This document shows positions 35,371 to 42,724 of a stretch of 64,000 nucleotides of DNA, one piece after another. Below the pieces are notes generated by a model that was given only the letters and a program-made list of their open reading frames with translations, ran no database searches and was not told where the DNA came from. Location: positions 62,001 to 126,000 of the forward strand of contig CAKQQQ010000001.1 in NCBI GenBank assembly GCA_934271065.1, written 5' to 3'. A program made the translations under genes and the position numbers. Position 1 is the stretch's first letter. Each line of letters starts with the position of its first letter. The DNA is from an uncultured Clostridia bacterium. Lineage in GTDB: Bacteria; Bacillota; Clostridia; Christensenellales; Borkfalkiaceae.

Positions 35371-36567
35371 ATGAAAATTCTCGTCATCAACGCAGGCAGT
35401 TCTTCGCTCAAATATCAACTTATCGATATGGAAACCGAAAAGGCGATAGCCAAAGGCGGTTGCGAAAGAATAGGTCTCGACGCTTCGTTCTGTAAGCATA
35501 AGGCAAACGGTAAAGAGACGGTTATAACCGCCGCTATGCCCACCCATAAAGAAGCGATTCAGGTCGTTTTGGACGCGCTCGTGAATAAAGAATACGGGGC
35601 GATCAACTCGATGAAAGAGATAGACGCGGTAGGGCATAGAATAGTCCATAGCGGAGAAGTTTTCAACGATTCCGTACTTTTAACCGAAGACGTTATGAAA
35701 ACCATCGAAAGTCTTTCCGAACTCGCGCCGCTTCATCAGCCCGCCAACATAATCGGCGTAAGGGCTTGTCAGGCGATTATGCCGGGCGTTCCTATGGTAG
35801 GCGTATTCGATACGGCGTTTCATCACACTATGCCCGAAAAGGCGTATATTTACGGAATTCCTTACGAAGCGTATACCGATTATAAGATCAGAAGATACGG
35901 CTTCCACGGGACGAGCCACAGATTCGTGTCTGCGGAAGCGGCGAAATATCTCGGCAGAGAGAACGATCCCGACTTCAAGGTCATCACTATGCATCTCGGC
36001 AACGGCTCGTCCATTTCGGCTATAAAGGGCGGAAAGAGCGTCGATACGTCTATGAGTTTTACTCCGCTCGGCGGAGTGCCGATGGGTACGCGTTCCGGCG
36101 ATCTCGATCCCGCAATCGTAGAATTCCTTGCGGATAAATACGGAATGACTTTGTCCGAAACGATGAATTATCTCAACAAAAAATCGGGCGTTATGGGTTT
36201 AAGCGGAGTTTCGTCGGATTTCAGAGACCTGACCGCGGCGGCGAACGACGGCAATCACAGAGCCGCGCTCGCGCTCGAAGTGTTCGAGTACAGTTGTAAA
36301 AAATATCTCGGTGCGTACGCCGCCGCTCTCGGCGGGGCGGACTGCGTAGTCTTTACGGCGGGTATCGGCGAGCACGACCATTTAATCCGCGAACATATCT
36401 GCAAAGATATGGAATATATGGGCGTTAAGATCGATGAAGAAAAGAATAGCCGTATCGGCGACGGAATTTGCGATATAACCGCGGAAGGTGCTTCCGTAAA
36501 AGTGCTCGTTATTCCGACCAACGAAGAACTCGTTATCGCTCGCGACACCGAAAGACTTGCTAAATAA
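35371..36567 (+). CDS. ackA: Acetate kinase
   Basis: 398 residues from the ATG at 35371 (AAGGGAGA upstream); an in-frame longer start lies inside pta. The phosphate motif ILVINAGSSSLKYQLI opens the protein, and VFDTAFHHTMPEKAYIYGIP, RRYGFHGTSHRFV and ITMHLGNGSSISAI follow. It makes acetate and ATP from acetyl phosphate, the last step of fermentation to acetate. Confidence 0.96.
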   Translation: MKILVINAGSSSLKYQLIDMETEKAIAKGGCERIGLDASFCKHKANGKETVITAAMPTHKEAIQVVLDALVNKEYGAINSMKEIDAVGHRIVHSGEVFNDSVLLTEDVMKTIESLSELAPLHQPANIIGVRACQAIMPGVPMVGVFDTAFHHTMPEKAYIYGIPYEAYTDYKIRRYGFHGTSHRFVSAEAAKYLGRENDPDFKVITMHLGNGSSISAIKGGKSVDTSMSFTPLGGVPMGTRSGDLDPAIVEFLADKYGMTLSETMNYLNKKSGVMGLSGVSSDFRDLTAAANDGNHRAALALEVFEYSCKKYLGAYAAALGGADCVVFTAGIGEHDHLIREHICKDMEYMGVKIDEEKNSRIGDGICDITAEGASVKVLVIPTNEELVIARDTERLAK

Positions 36568-36610
36568 TCGTAAATTGCAGTACAAAAATCGTTTATATAC
36601 TGTAAAAATA

Positions 36611-36639
36611 TTGACATCGGTCAAAAAATAATGTAGAAT
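36611..36639 (+). promoter_or_regulatory. Promoter of the YceD-rpmF operon (TTGACA-17-TAGAAT)
   Basis: TTGACA 36611-36616 and TAGAAT 36634-36639. The predicted start near 36646 leaves about five bases before the ATG at 36651. The AGAAAGG ribosome-site-like sequence (36640-36646) would be mostly untranscribed. Confidence 0.8.
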
Positions 36640-36650
36640 AGAAAGGCTTT

Positions 36651-37094
36651 ATGGTTATTGACGTAAAGAAACTTAAATACAGCGGAAAAGACGAGTGTTC
36701 GTTTCATTTCGACTTCGACGCGGATAATTCGGCTATAACATTACCTGACGCATCATATTCATCTCCCGTATCGGTCACGGGTACGCTTACGCTTGGCGGT
36801 AACGCGGTATTCGTCGAAGGCGAGATAGAATACGTTCTGAACGCGAAATGTTCGCGTTGTCTCGACGACGTCATTTTCCATAATATAGTCGGGTTTGGCG
36901 AGACGTTTTCGGAAGATAAAACCGACGAAGACGCTTACCTTTATTCCAAAGGTCTGGTCGATTTAACGGAAATGGTAAACGAAAAACTTTTACTCTCATT
37001 CCCGTATTCGGTGTTGTGCAGAGACGACTGTAAAGGTATCTGCGCGGGTTGCGGCGTTAATCTCAACCGCGAAGAATGTAAATGTAAAACTTAA
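36651..37094 (+). CDS. YceD family protein (DUF177)
   Basis: 147 residues. The pattern of a small beta domain, a CSRCLDDV motif near residues 64-71 and a C-terminal zinc-like knuckle (CRDDCKGICAGCGVNLN) identifies DUF177, encoded before rpmF in most bacteria. It has been linked to 23S rRNA accumulation. It lies 23 bases upstream of rpmF. Confidence 0.9.
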   Translation: MVIDVKKLKYSGKDECSFHFDFDADNSAITLPDASYSSPVSVTGTLTLGGNAVFVEGEIEYVLNAKCSRCLDDVIFHNIVGFGETFSEDKTDEDAYLYSKGLVDLTEMVNEKLLLSFPYSVLCRDDCKGICAGCGVNLNREECKCKT

Positions 37095-37117
37095 CTTAAA
37101 AAGAGAGGTATATAAAG

Positions 37118-37312
37118 ATGGCAGTTCCTAAACATAAGGTTTCCAAACAGAGAGGAAATAAGAGATTCGCAAGCAATTACAAGGCTAAAGCCCCCACGCT
37201 TGTCGAATGCCCGAATTGTCACGAACTTAAGGCTTCGCATCAGGTATGCCCTAAGTGCGGATATTATGACGGTAAACTCGTTGTCGATAAACAAGAAAAG
37301 AAGGCTGACTAA
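37118..37312 (+). CDS. rpmF: 50S ribosomal protein L32
   Basis: 64 residues: AVPKHKVSKQRGNKRF at the start and a zinc ribbon CPNCHELKASHQVCPKCGYY with four Cys, the Cys-containing form. It has AGAGAGG before the ATG and a terminator after. Confidence 0.97.
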   Translation: MAVPKHKVSKQRGNKRFASNYKAKAPTLVECPNCHELKASHQVCPKCGYYDGKLVVDKQEKKAD

Positions 37313-37331
37313 TTGTTTTTACAGATGTCGG

Positions 37332-37361
37332 GGCGGATAGCATTGCTATTCGCCTTATTTT
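37332..37361 (+). terminator. Terminator after rpmF
   Basis: A 10-bp stem (37332-37341 with 37345-37354, one G-T) and TTATTTT tail. Confidence 0.8.
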
Positions 37362-37393
37362 CGTAAGGTATTAAAAACGGCGGTAATCGCGCG

Positions 37394-38344
37394 ATGAAAA
37401 GAGAGAAGAAGTTAGAAATTATAGGCAAAATAGCGCTTCTGCTCACGGCTGTCGTATGGGGCAGTTCTTTTATCGTGCTTAAAAACGCGCTTACCGACTT
37501 CGGGAACGGGCATTTCACGTTTTTGGTGCTTGCGCTCCGTTTCGGTATAGCGTCTCTGATACTGTTTTTCAGCATAATCAAAAAACTCAGATATATCGAC
37601 AAAGGCGTCGTTCTTCACGGCGTAATTCTCGGCGCGATTCTGTTCGGCGCATACGGAATACAGACCGTAGGCTTAAAATACACCACGGCGTCCAAAAACG
37701 CGTTTTTAACGGTAATATACTGCGTTCTCGTTCCGTTTTTATCTTGGCTTATACTAAAAAAGAAACCCAAACTCAGTCATTACGTCGCGGGCGCGCTGTG
37801 TATTACGGGCATTGCGTTCGTTGCGGTGCTTGGTAAAAACGAAGCGCATGGCAGCAACGAATGGATAGGCGACCTGTTGTCTGCCGTAAGCGGGCTTTTT
37901 TACGCCTTGCAGATAATATTCATATCGAAGTACGCCGAATCCGACGACGCTATGATTTTACTGTTTTTCGAGATAGCGACGGTTGCCGTATTCTGTTTTT
38001 TAACTACGTTTACTTTTGAATTTTCCAAACACCACGCCGAAATTTCGTTTAATTTTGAAATCGTCTGGAAGATTCTTTATCTTGCCGTCTTTGCGACCTG
38101 TTTTTCGCAATTTACTCAGATGATCGCGCAAAAATACGTCGCGCCGCTTTCCGTTGCATTATTATTATCGCTTGAAGGCGTGTTCGGGGTGGTTTTTGAA
38201 CTTATTTCCGGCGCAAGCGCGCCTTCCGTCTTCATATGGATAGGCTTCGTGTTTATTTTTCTTTCACAGATCGTCAGCGAAATCGATCCCATCGAGTTGA
38301 TTAAACAACGAAGAGAAAAAAATAAAATTGAGAATAATTCCTAA
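37394..38344 (+). CDS. EamA/DMT-superfamily transporter
   Basis: 316 residues with about ten membrane helices in two EamA repeats. VVWGSSFIVLKNAL near residues 19-32 and LKYTTASKNAFLTVIYCVLVP near 94-114 are the family's conserved pair. Such proteins export or exchange metabolites; the substrate is unknown. The ATG has no clear ribosome site. The tail (after about 290) is charged and cytoplasmic. Confidence 0.88.
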   Translation: MKREKKLEIIGKIALLLTAVVWGSSFIVLKNALTDFGNGHFTFLVLALRFGIASLILFFSIIKKLRYIDKGVVLHGVILGAILFGAYGIQTVGLKYTTASKNAFLTVIYCVLVPFLSWLILKKKPKLSHYVAGALCITGIAFVAVLGKNEAHGSNEWIGDLLSAVSGLFYALQIIFISKYAESDDAMILLFFEIATVAVFCFLTTFTFEFSKHHAEISFNFEIVWKILYLAVFATCFSQFTQMIAQKYVAPLSVALLLSLEGVFGVVFELISGASAPSVFIWIGFVFIFLSQIVSEIDPIELIKQRREKNKIENNS

Positions 38345-38349
38345 AATGC

Positions 38350-38378
38350 TTGACACGCCGATTTTGATGTGTTAAAAT
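38350..38378 (+). promoter_or_regulatory. Promoter of the rubrerythrin operon (TTGACA-17-TAAAAT)
   Basis: TTGACA 38350-38355, TAAAAT 38373-38378. A TATAAT also overlaps at 38378-38383 but with 22-base spacing. A GGAGG site precedes the ATG. Confidence 0.75.
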
Positions 38379-38412
38379 ATAATCGTAAATAAAAGTACGG
38401 AGGTAACTCTTT

Positions 38413-38958
38413 ATGAAAAAGTTTGTATGTCCTATCTGCGGATACGTTCACGAAGGCGAAACCGCGCCCGAATTTTGTCCCGTATGTAAATGCCCCGGTT
38501 CTAAATTTACCGTACAGGAAGAAGGTCTTACTTGGGCTGCGGAACACGTTTTAGGCGTTGCCAAAGATGTAGACGAAGAGATTAAAAAAGGTTTAAGAAT
38601 GAATTTTGAAGGCGAGTGCAGCGAAGTAGGTATGTATCTTGCCATGGCGAGAGTCGCTTATAGAGAAGGCTATCCCGAAGTCGGTTCGTATTACGAAAAA
38701 GCCGCTTGGGAAGAAGCTGAGCACGCCGCCAAATTTGCAGAATTACTCGGCGAAGTCGTCACTCCGTCCACCAAGAAAAATCTCGAACTTCGCGTTGCCG
38801 CCGAAAACGGCGCGACTGCGGGTAAGGTAGAACTTGCAAAACTTGCGAAGCAGCAAAACCTTGACGCTATTCACGATACCGTACACGAAATGGCTCGCGA
38901 CGAAGCGCGCCATGGCAAAGCGTTCAAAGGACTTCTCGACAGATATTTCGGAAAATAA
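38413..38958 (+). CDS. Reverse rubrerythrin (N-terminal rubredoxin, C-terminal diiron domain)
   Basis: 181 residues. The rubredoxin-like iron site (Cys6, 9, 22, 25: CPICG and CPVCK) is at the N-terminus, and the ferritin-like diiron domain follows with Glu/His ligands in [26 protein letters not shown] and [14 protein letters not shown]. This inverted order defines the reverse rubrerythrins of clostridia, which reduce peroxide (and oxygen) with electrons from NADH through rubredoxin. The rubredoxin gene lies 12 bases downstream. Confidence 0.93.
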   Translation: MKKFVCPICGYVHEGETAPEFCPVCKCPGSKFTVQEEGLTWAAEHVLGVAKDVDEEIKKGLRMNFEGECSEVGMYLAMARVAYREGYPEVGSYYEKAAWEEAEHAAKFAELLGEVVTPSTKKNLELRVAAENGATAGKVELAKLAKQQNLDAIHDTVHEMARDEARHGKAFKGLLDRYFGK

Positions 38959-38970
38959 GGAGAACGCGAT

Positions 38971-39123
38971 ATGAAATACGTTTGTCCTTGCGGATACGTT
39001 TACGACGAAACTCTCGGCGATCCCGAAAATGGCGTCGCTCCCGGCACTAAGTGGGAAGACGTCCCCGAAGACTGGGTTTGCCCCGTATGCGGTCTTGGTA
39101 AAGACACTTTTACGGAAGAGTAA
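38971..39123 (+). CDS. Rubredoxin with CxC first iron motif
   Basis: 50 residues ([20 protein letters not shown] at the start, then [20 protein letters not shown]). It is an electron carrier with one iron held by four Cys. The second pair is the normal CPVCG, and the aromatic and GDP motifs are intact. The first pair is Cys5-Pro-Cys7, one residue shorter than the classical CxxC. Ribosome site AAGGAGA; same transcript as rubrerythrin, which it probably serves. Confidence 0.92.
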   Translation: MKYVCPCGYVYDETLGDPENGVAPGTKWEDVPEDWVCPVCGLGKDTFTEE

Positions 39124-39160
39124 TCTTACGGCAATATTTTTCGTTTAATAAAACCATTAA

Positions 39161-39192
39161 AATGCAGTCGACGTTGCTCGGCTGTATTTTTT
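39161..39192 (+). terminator. Terminator after rubredoxin
   Basis: An 11-bp stem with G-T pairs (39161-39171 with 39178-39188) and a T-run. Confidence 0.75.
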
Positions 39193-39214
39193 ATAAAAAG
39201 TTATGTAAAAACAC

Positions 39215-39243
39215 TTGACTATGAAAAACAATTATGTTATACT
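39215..39243 (+). promoter_or_regulatory. Promoter of the two-gene unknown cassette (TTGACT-17-TATACT)
   Basis: TTGACT 39215-39220 and TATACT 39238-39243, with a normal leader and AAGGAG site before the ATG at 39270. Confidence 0.75.
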
Positions 39244-39269
39244 CAAATAAAACATAAGGAGAAAACATA

Positions 39270-39623
39270 ATGAATTACGATAAAATCATAATTGAACTTT
39301 TAGATCGTATTAAAACCCTTGAATGTAGGGTTGACGTTTTGGAAAAAGATAAAATTAACTATGGCGTCAGACAAGAAAGGAAAAGAACTAAATTTACCGA
39401 TGAAGTAAAAGAGTATATCGGCGAAATGAAAAGACAAGCGTCTGAGCGCGGAGAAAAAGAGTTGATATGTATTTGCAACGATATTCAAAAACATTTCGGC
39501 GTATCGAACAGAGCGCCTTCCGTGTGCGATGCAATGTATGCCTGCATGTCCGACGGCGACGAAATTTTGTCTGCCCCGCCGAGCAAATACTCAACTACGG
39601 TAAAAATTAAATATTTTTTATAA
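39270..39623 (+). CDS. Unrecognised protein: coiled coil plus possible winged-helix part
   Basis: 117 residues. Residues 5-28 form a short coiled coil (leucine/isoleucine heptads, LLDRIKTLECRVDVLEKD); 30-42 are basic and flexible; 43-117 are a compact domain with two helices, SDGDEILSAPPSKYSTTVKI and a final strand, which looks like a winged helix ending in a beta hairpin. I do not recognise a named family. It is codon-biased to AT compared with its neighbours. It shares a promoter with the next gene (13-base gap) and the pair is bounded by terminators. Confidence 0.6.
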   Translation: MNYDKIIIELLDRIKTLECRVDVLEKDKINYGVRQERKRTKFTDEVKEYIGEMKRQASERGEKELICICNDIQKHFGVSNRAPSVCDAMYACMSDGDEILSAPPSKYSTTVKIKYFL

Positions 39624-39636
39624 GGAGAAAAAACAT

Positions 39637-39948
39637 ATGAACTGGCAAACCGTTTACGAATCTTTTTTGAACAATCCACGAGACGTCAAAACGACGCCCA
39701 AAACAAATCGAACTCCGCTTTGGTTTTTTGTATATGCCGAAAACGGCGATATTTATATTGAAAACGCGAAAAATCATAGCAATTCGTCTAAAATTACGCA
39801 AAGGCGTAAGTTGGATAAAAACAATTTTGAAAAGATGATGCTTTTGAACGATCGGCGTGATCGGGGTTTTTCCGTTTCCAAAGAAGCCACGTCCGTAACG
39901 GTAAATCAGGTATACTGGTTCGGCATTTTTCACGATTTACAACAATAA
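39637..39948 (+). CDS. Unrecognised 103-residue protein, partner of the preceding gene
   Basis: A soluble basic protein with a likely beta-rich N-terminal half (TPLWFFVYAENGDIYIENAK) and a C-terminal stretch FSVSKEATSVTVNQVYWFGI. AAGGAG lies before the ATG. It has no signal peptide or membrane segment. I do not recognise a family. Together with the upstream gene it forms a self-contained AT-rich cassette of about 0.7 kb. Confidence 0.55.
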   Translation: MNWQTVYESFLNNPRDVKTTPKTNRTPLWFFVYAENGDIYIENAKNHSNSSKITQRRKLDKNNFEKMMLLNDRRDRGFSVSKEATSVTVNQVYWFGIFHDLQQ

Positions 39949-39970
39949 AAAGGGCAATATTATAAAAAAC

Positions 39971-40006
39971 AAAAAAGCAGGGGATTTTTAAGCCCCTGCT
40001 TTTTTG
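39971..40006. terminator. Bidirectional terminator
   Basis: GCAGGGG pairs with CCCCTGC around a 9-base loop, with six A before and six T after, extending the stem to 13 pairs. It serves the cassette on the plus strand and the Dabb gene on the minus strand. Confidence 0.93.
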
Positions 40007-40021
40007 TTGTCGGATTAAAAA

Positions 40022-40306
40022 TTAAAACTCAAAATCGACCGCGTGCCGCTCGACGCGAATACTTTTGCATATCTCCGCAACCGCTTTGTGTCTTGCGTCG
40101 TTTTTGTATTTTTCAAGGTCGGACAGATTATCGAACGTGGCGATTAAAACCGCGCTTTGGTCGGCGGCGGGATTGATATTTATTCCCGTTTCGAGCGAGC
40201 GTATTACGTCTATCTGCCCGATGAGACCGTTGAGTTTTTCAAGAAACTCTTTTGCGCGTTCTTCGGTGTTTTCTCTGAATTTCCAAGTGACGACGTGTTT
40301 TATCAT
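40022..40306 (-). CDS. Dabb (stress-responsive A/B barrel) family protein
   Basis: 94 residues. MIKHVVTWKF at the start and the DLEKYKNDARHKAV helix are typical of the dimeric alpha/beta-barrel Dabb fold. Members include plant stress proteins and bacterial proteins of unknown role. AGGAG lies before the ATG, and it overlaps the upstream HAD gene by four bases on the minus strand. Confidence 0.88.
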   Translation of the reverse strand: MIKHVVTWKFRENTEERAKEFLEKLNGLIGQIDVIRSLETGININPAADQSAVLIATFDNLSDLEKYKNDARHKAVAEICKSIRVERHAVDFEF

Positions 40307-40998
40307 AATTTTTCTCCTAATACGTTAAATAAGTCTTTCAGGTTAAAAATTTCGTAGTCGTAACGAACGCCGCGATCGTTGCCGTCTTTGCGATAATTCG
40401 CTCTGCAAGTTTTAATACCGTTATTCAGACCGAGCGGAATATCCGAAACGAGCGAATCGCCGATGATAAGTGTTTTGTCGGGGTTAAAATCGGGTATTGC
40501 GGTTCTGACGGCGTTAAAATATTCCCGCGAAGGTTTCGCGTAGCCGATTTCGTCGGATATGAACGTTCCGGAGATGAACGGGCGCAAGCCCGACGCGTCG
40601 AGACGGGTATTCTGTACGACGGTTACTCCGTTCGTGATGACGTAAATCCTGTATCCGCGTTTTTTCAATTCTTCGATAACGCTTCGCGTTTCGGGGAATA
40701 AAATACAACTGTTCGCGAGTTTACCTTCGTAAACTTCCTGAAATTTTTCGGGGTTGCAAGCCGTACCGGTTACGCGGTTATACTCGACGTATCTGCCGAG
40801 CAGTACCGACCGCTTATCGAGTTCCCCGCGCGAATAAGCGTCCCATAACTTCTGGTTGATTTCGGAATAAACGTCGTAGTCGATTTTTTCTTCGGGGAAG
40901 CCGTATTCTCTCGCGGTTTCCGTAAAACAACGTTTGCCCGACGAATAGAAATCGAAAAGCGTATCGTCGGCGTCGAATAAAAGAGTATCGTATATCAT
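40303..40998 (-). CDS. yjjG: HAD hydrolase, YjjG-type noncanonical pyrimidine nucleotidase
   Basis: 231 residues. HAD motif I FDADDTLFDF (residues 8-17), motif II VITNGV, motif III Lys in YAKPSREYF and motif IV IIGDSLVSDIPLG. The DDTL(F)D start and cap domain match YjjG, a nucleotidase that removes odd pyrimidine monophosphates. The gene has no ribosome site; its promoter lies only six bases before the ATG. Confidence 0.8.
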   Translation of the reverse strand: MIYDTLLFDADDTLFDFYSSGKRCFTETAREYGFPEEKIDYDVYSEINQKLWDAYSRGELDKRSVLLGRYVEYNRVTGTACNPEKFQEVYEGKLANSCILFPETRSVIEELKKRGYRIYVITNGVTVVQNTRLDASGLRPFISGTFISDEIGYAKPSREYFNAVRTAIPDFNPDKTLIIGDSLVSDIPLGLNNGIKTCRANYRKDGNDRGVRYDYEIFNLKDLFNVLGEKL

Positions 40999-41004
40999 AA
41001 TTGA

Positions 41005-41033
41005 ATTGTACCATAAAGAATAAAAACAATCAA
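41005..41033 (-). promoter_or_regulatory. Promoter of yjjG-dabb, abutting the ATG (TTGATT-17-TACAAT)
   Basis: On the minus strand TTGATT runs 41033-41028 and TACAAT 41010-41005, 17-base spacer. Six bases then separate the -10 box from the ATG at 40998, so transcription should begin at the start codon itself. Confidence 0.7.
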
Positions 41034-41043
41034 TTATTTTATA

Positions 41044-41072
41044 TTGACAAATCGCCCGTAAAATAATATAAT
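41044..41072 (+). promoter_or_regulatory. Promoter of the ROK glucokinase gene (TTGACA-17-TATAAT)
   Basis: Perfect consensus boxes at 41044-41049 and 41067-41072, spacer 17, then a 30-base leader with GGCGGAAGG before the ATG. Confidence 0.88.
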
Positions 41073-41108
41073 TTTATTGTCAAAAGTTTTTGGCGGAAGG
41101 TAAACGCA

Positions 41109-42056
41109 ATGAAGTATTATTTAGGTATAGATTTAGGCGGAACTTTTATAAAAGGCGGCATCGTTGACGAGAACGGGAAAATAATCGTTATCGATAAACG
41201 TCCTACCGAAAAAGAGAAAGGCGCGGAAGGCGTTATGGATAATATTGCTCGTCTCTGTTCGTCTTTGCTCGATTCCGCTGCTATGAAAAATAGCGATATA
41301 AGCGGCGCGGGTATGGGCGTGCCGGGTATGATTAACGGTAAAGACGGGATAGTCGTGGTCAGTAATAATCTCGGCTGGCTCAATCTCGATATAGTCGACG
41401 GACTTAAACGGCGTACGGGCTTTGATTTTTCGATTACCAACGACGCTAACAGCGCCGCGCTCGGCGAAGCGATATACGGCGCGGGCAGCGCGTACGAAGA
41501 CAGTATTCTGATAACCATCGGAACGGGCGTCGGCGGCGGAATAATTCTCGGTAATAAGATCGTAGAAGGTAATAAGTCCGCGGGCGCGGAACTCGGTCAT
41601 ATGGTCATATGCGACGGCGGCGAACAATGTTCCTGCGGCAGAAAAGGGTGCTTCGAAGCGTATTGCTCGGCTACCGCGCTTATCCGCGATACCAAACGCG
41701 CTATGCTTGCACACAAAGACAGTAAAATGTGGGAGATAGGCGATATCGAAAAGGTAAGCGGCAAGACGGCGTTCGACTATAAAGACACCGACGAATACGC
41801 AAAAGCCGTAGTGGATAATTATATCGAAAAACTTGCCTGCGGCCTTGCCAACGTGGCGAATATATTTCGTCCGCACGCCATAATGCTCGGCGGCGGCGTG
41901 TGCGCGCAGGGCGATAATCTCGTCGCGCCCGTACAGAAAATAGTCGACGCGCAGATTTTCGGTACGATACACGGTCCTAAATGTCCCATTAAGATTGCGA
42001 CGCTCGGCAACGACGCCGGCGTACTCGGCGCGGCGGCTCTCGCAATGAAAAAGTAA
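41109..42056 (+). CDS. glk: ROK-family glucokinase
   Basis: 315 residues. The ATP motif LGIDLGGTFIKGGIVDENG, the catalytic Asp in FSITNDANSAALGEA, the glucose-binding ELGHMVI and the ROK zinc motif CSCGRKGCFEAYCS are all present. It phosphorylates glucose (possibly other hexoses) with ATP. It is transcribed alone; the terminator follows closely. Confidence 0.92.
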   Translation: MKYYLGIDLGGTFIKGGIVDENGKIIVIDKRPTEKEKGAEGVMDNIARLCSSLLDSAAMKNSDISGAGMGVPGMINGKDGIVVVSNNLGWLNLDIVDGLKRRTGFDFSITNDANSAALGEAIYGAGSAYEDSILITIGTGVGGGIILGNKIVEGNKSAGAELGHMVICDGGEQCSCGRKGCFEAYCSATALIRDTKRAMLAHKDSKMWEIGDIEKVSGKTAFDYKDTDEYAKAVVDNYIEKLACGLANVANIFRPHAIMLGGGVCAQGDNLVAPVQKIVDAQIFGTIHGPKCPIKIATLGNDAGVLGAAALAMKK

Positions 42057-42085
42057 CCGATTTACTTCATTAAAATATCAAACGT

Positions 42086-42130
42086 CCGTCTTTTGTCGGC
42101 GAGAAATCGTTGACAAAAGACGGGTTTTTA
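42086..42130 (+). terminator. Terminator of glk, overlapping the next promoter
   Basis: A perfect 12-bp stem (42086-42097 with 42112-42123) then GTTTTTA. The 3' arm begins in TTGACA, the -35 box of the next gene. Confidence 0.85.
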
Positions 42131-42138
42131 ATTATAAT
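42110..42138 (+). promoter_or_regulatory. Promoter of the CMP-kinase-like gene (TTGACA-17-TATAAT)
   Basis: Perfect boxes at 42110-42115 and 42133-42138. The -35 lies in the 3' arm of the upstream terminator, a compact terminator-promoter overlap. Confidence 0.85.
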
Positions 42139-42166
42139 AAAAAAAATAACTATTTTCGGGTAGGGT

Positions 42167-42709
42167 ATGTCGGAATTCAGAATCTCGCTTGCCGGAGATC
42201 TCGGCAGCGGTAAAAGCACCGTAGGCGCGATACTTAAAGAACAATTCGCTGCCGAAGTCGTGTCGATAGGCAAATTACAACGCAAAATGGCTGCGGAACT
42301 CGGTATGGATACCTGTGAGTTTAATCGTTATCAGGAAACGCATCCCGAATTCGATAAAATTTTAGACGGTAAACTTGCCGAATACGAGAAAAAAGACGGT
42401 AATTTTATTTTCGATTCGCGTATGGCGTGGCACTTTGCCCCCAGCGCGTACAGCGTTTATCTTAAATGCGATATCAAAGAAGCGGCAAGGCGCGTAAATA
42501 CCGCGCGCAGAAGAGACGAATCGTATTCCTGCGATGCGGAAGCGATGGAAAAACTGAAACTTCGCCGCGAGCGTGAAAAGAAGCGTTACTTCGATTTTTA
42601 CGGCGTGGATATAACCGATATGTCTAACTACGATCTCGTCGTCGATACGACGGACAAAACCCCCGAACAGGTTGCCGAAGCGATTGTTGCGGCTTACACT
42701 AATAAATAA
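42167..42709 (+). CDS. Cytidylate-kinase-like P-loop kinase (type 2)
   Basis: 180 residues. P-loop SLAGDLGSGKSTVG (residues 7-20), an ADxR-like FDSRMAWHF, and the Arg-rich lid VNTARRRDESYSCD. This is the compact cytidylate/adenylate kinase fold annotated 'AAA family ATPase' or 'cytidylate kinase-like family'. It may phosphorylate CMP, but an ordinary cmk could exist elsewhere. It is followed after 15 bases by lysS. Confidence 0.8.
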   Translation: MSEFRISLAGDLGSGKSTVGAILKEQFAAEVVSIGKLQRKMAAELGMDTCEFNRYQETHPEFDKILDGKLAEYEKKDGNFIFDSRMAWHFAPSAYSVYLKCDIKEAARRVNTARRRDESYSCDAEAMEKLKLRREREKKRYFDFYGVDITDMSNYDLVVDTTDKTPEQVAEAIVAAYTNK

Positions 42710-42724
42710 AAGAAGGTAATCATT

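Noticed and set aside
36577..36607. Terminator after ackA
   Set aside because: An 8-bp stem with a G-T pair is followed by A-rich, not T-rich, sequence.
42710..42724. T-box before lysS
   Set aside because: Only 15 bases lie between the genes.
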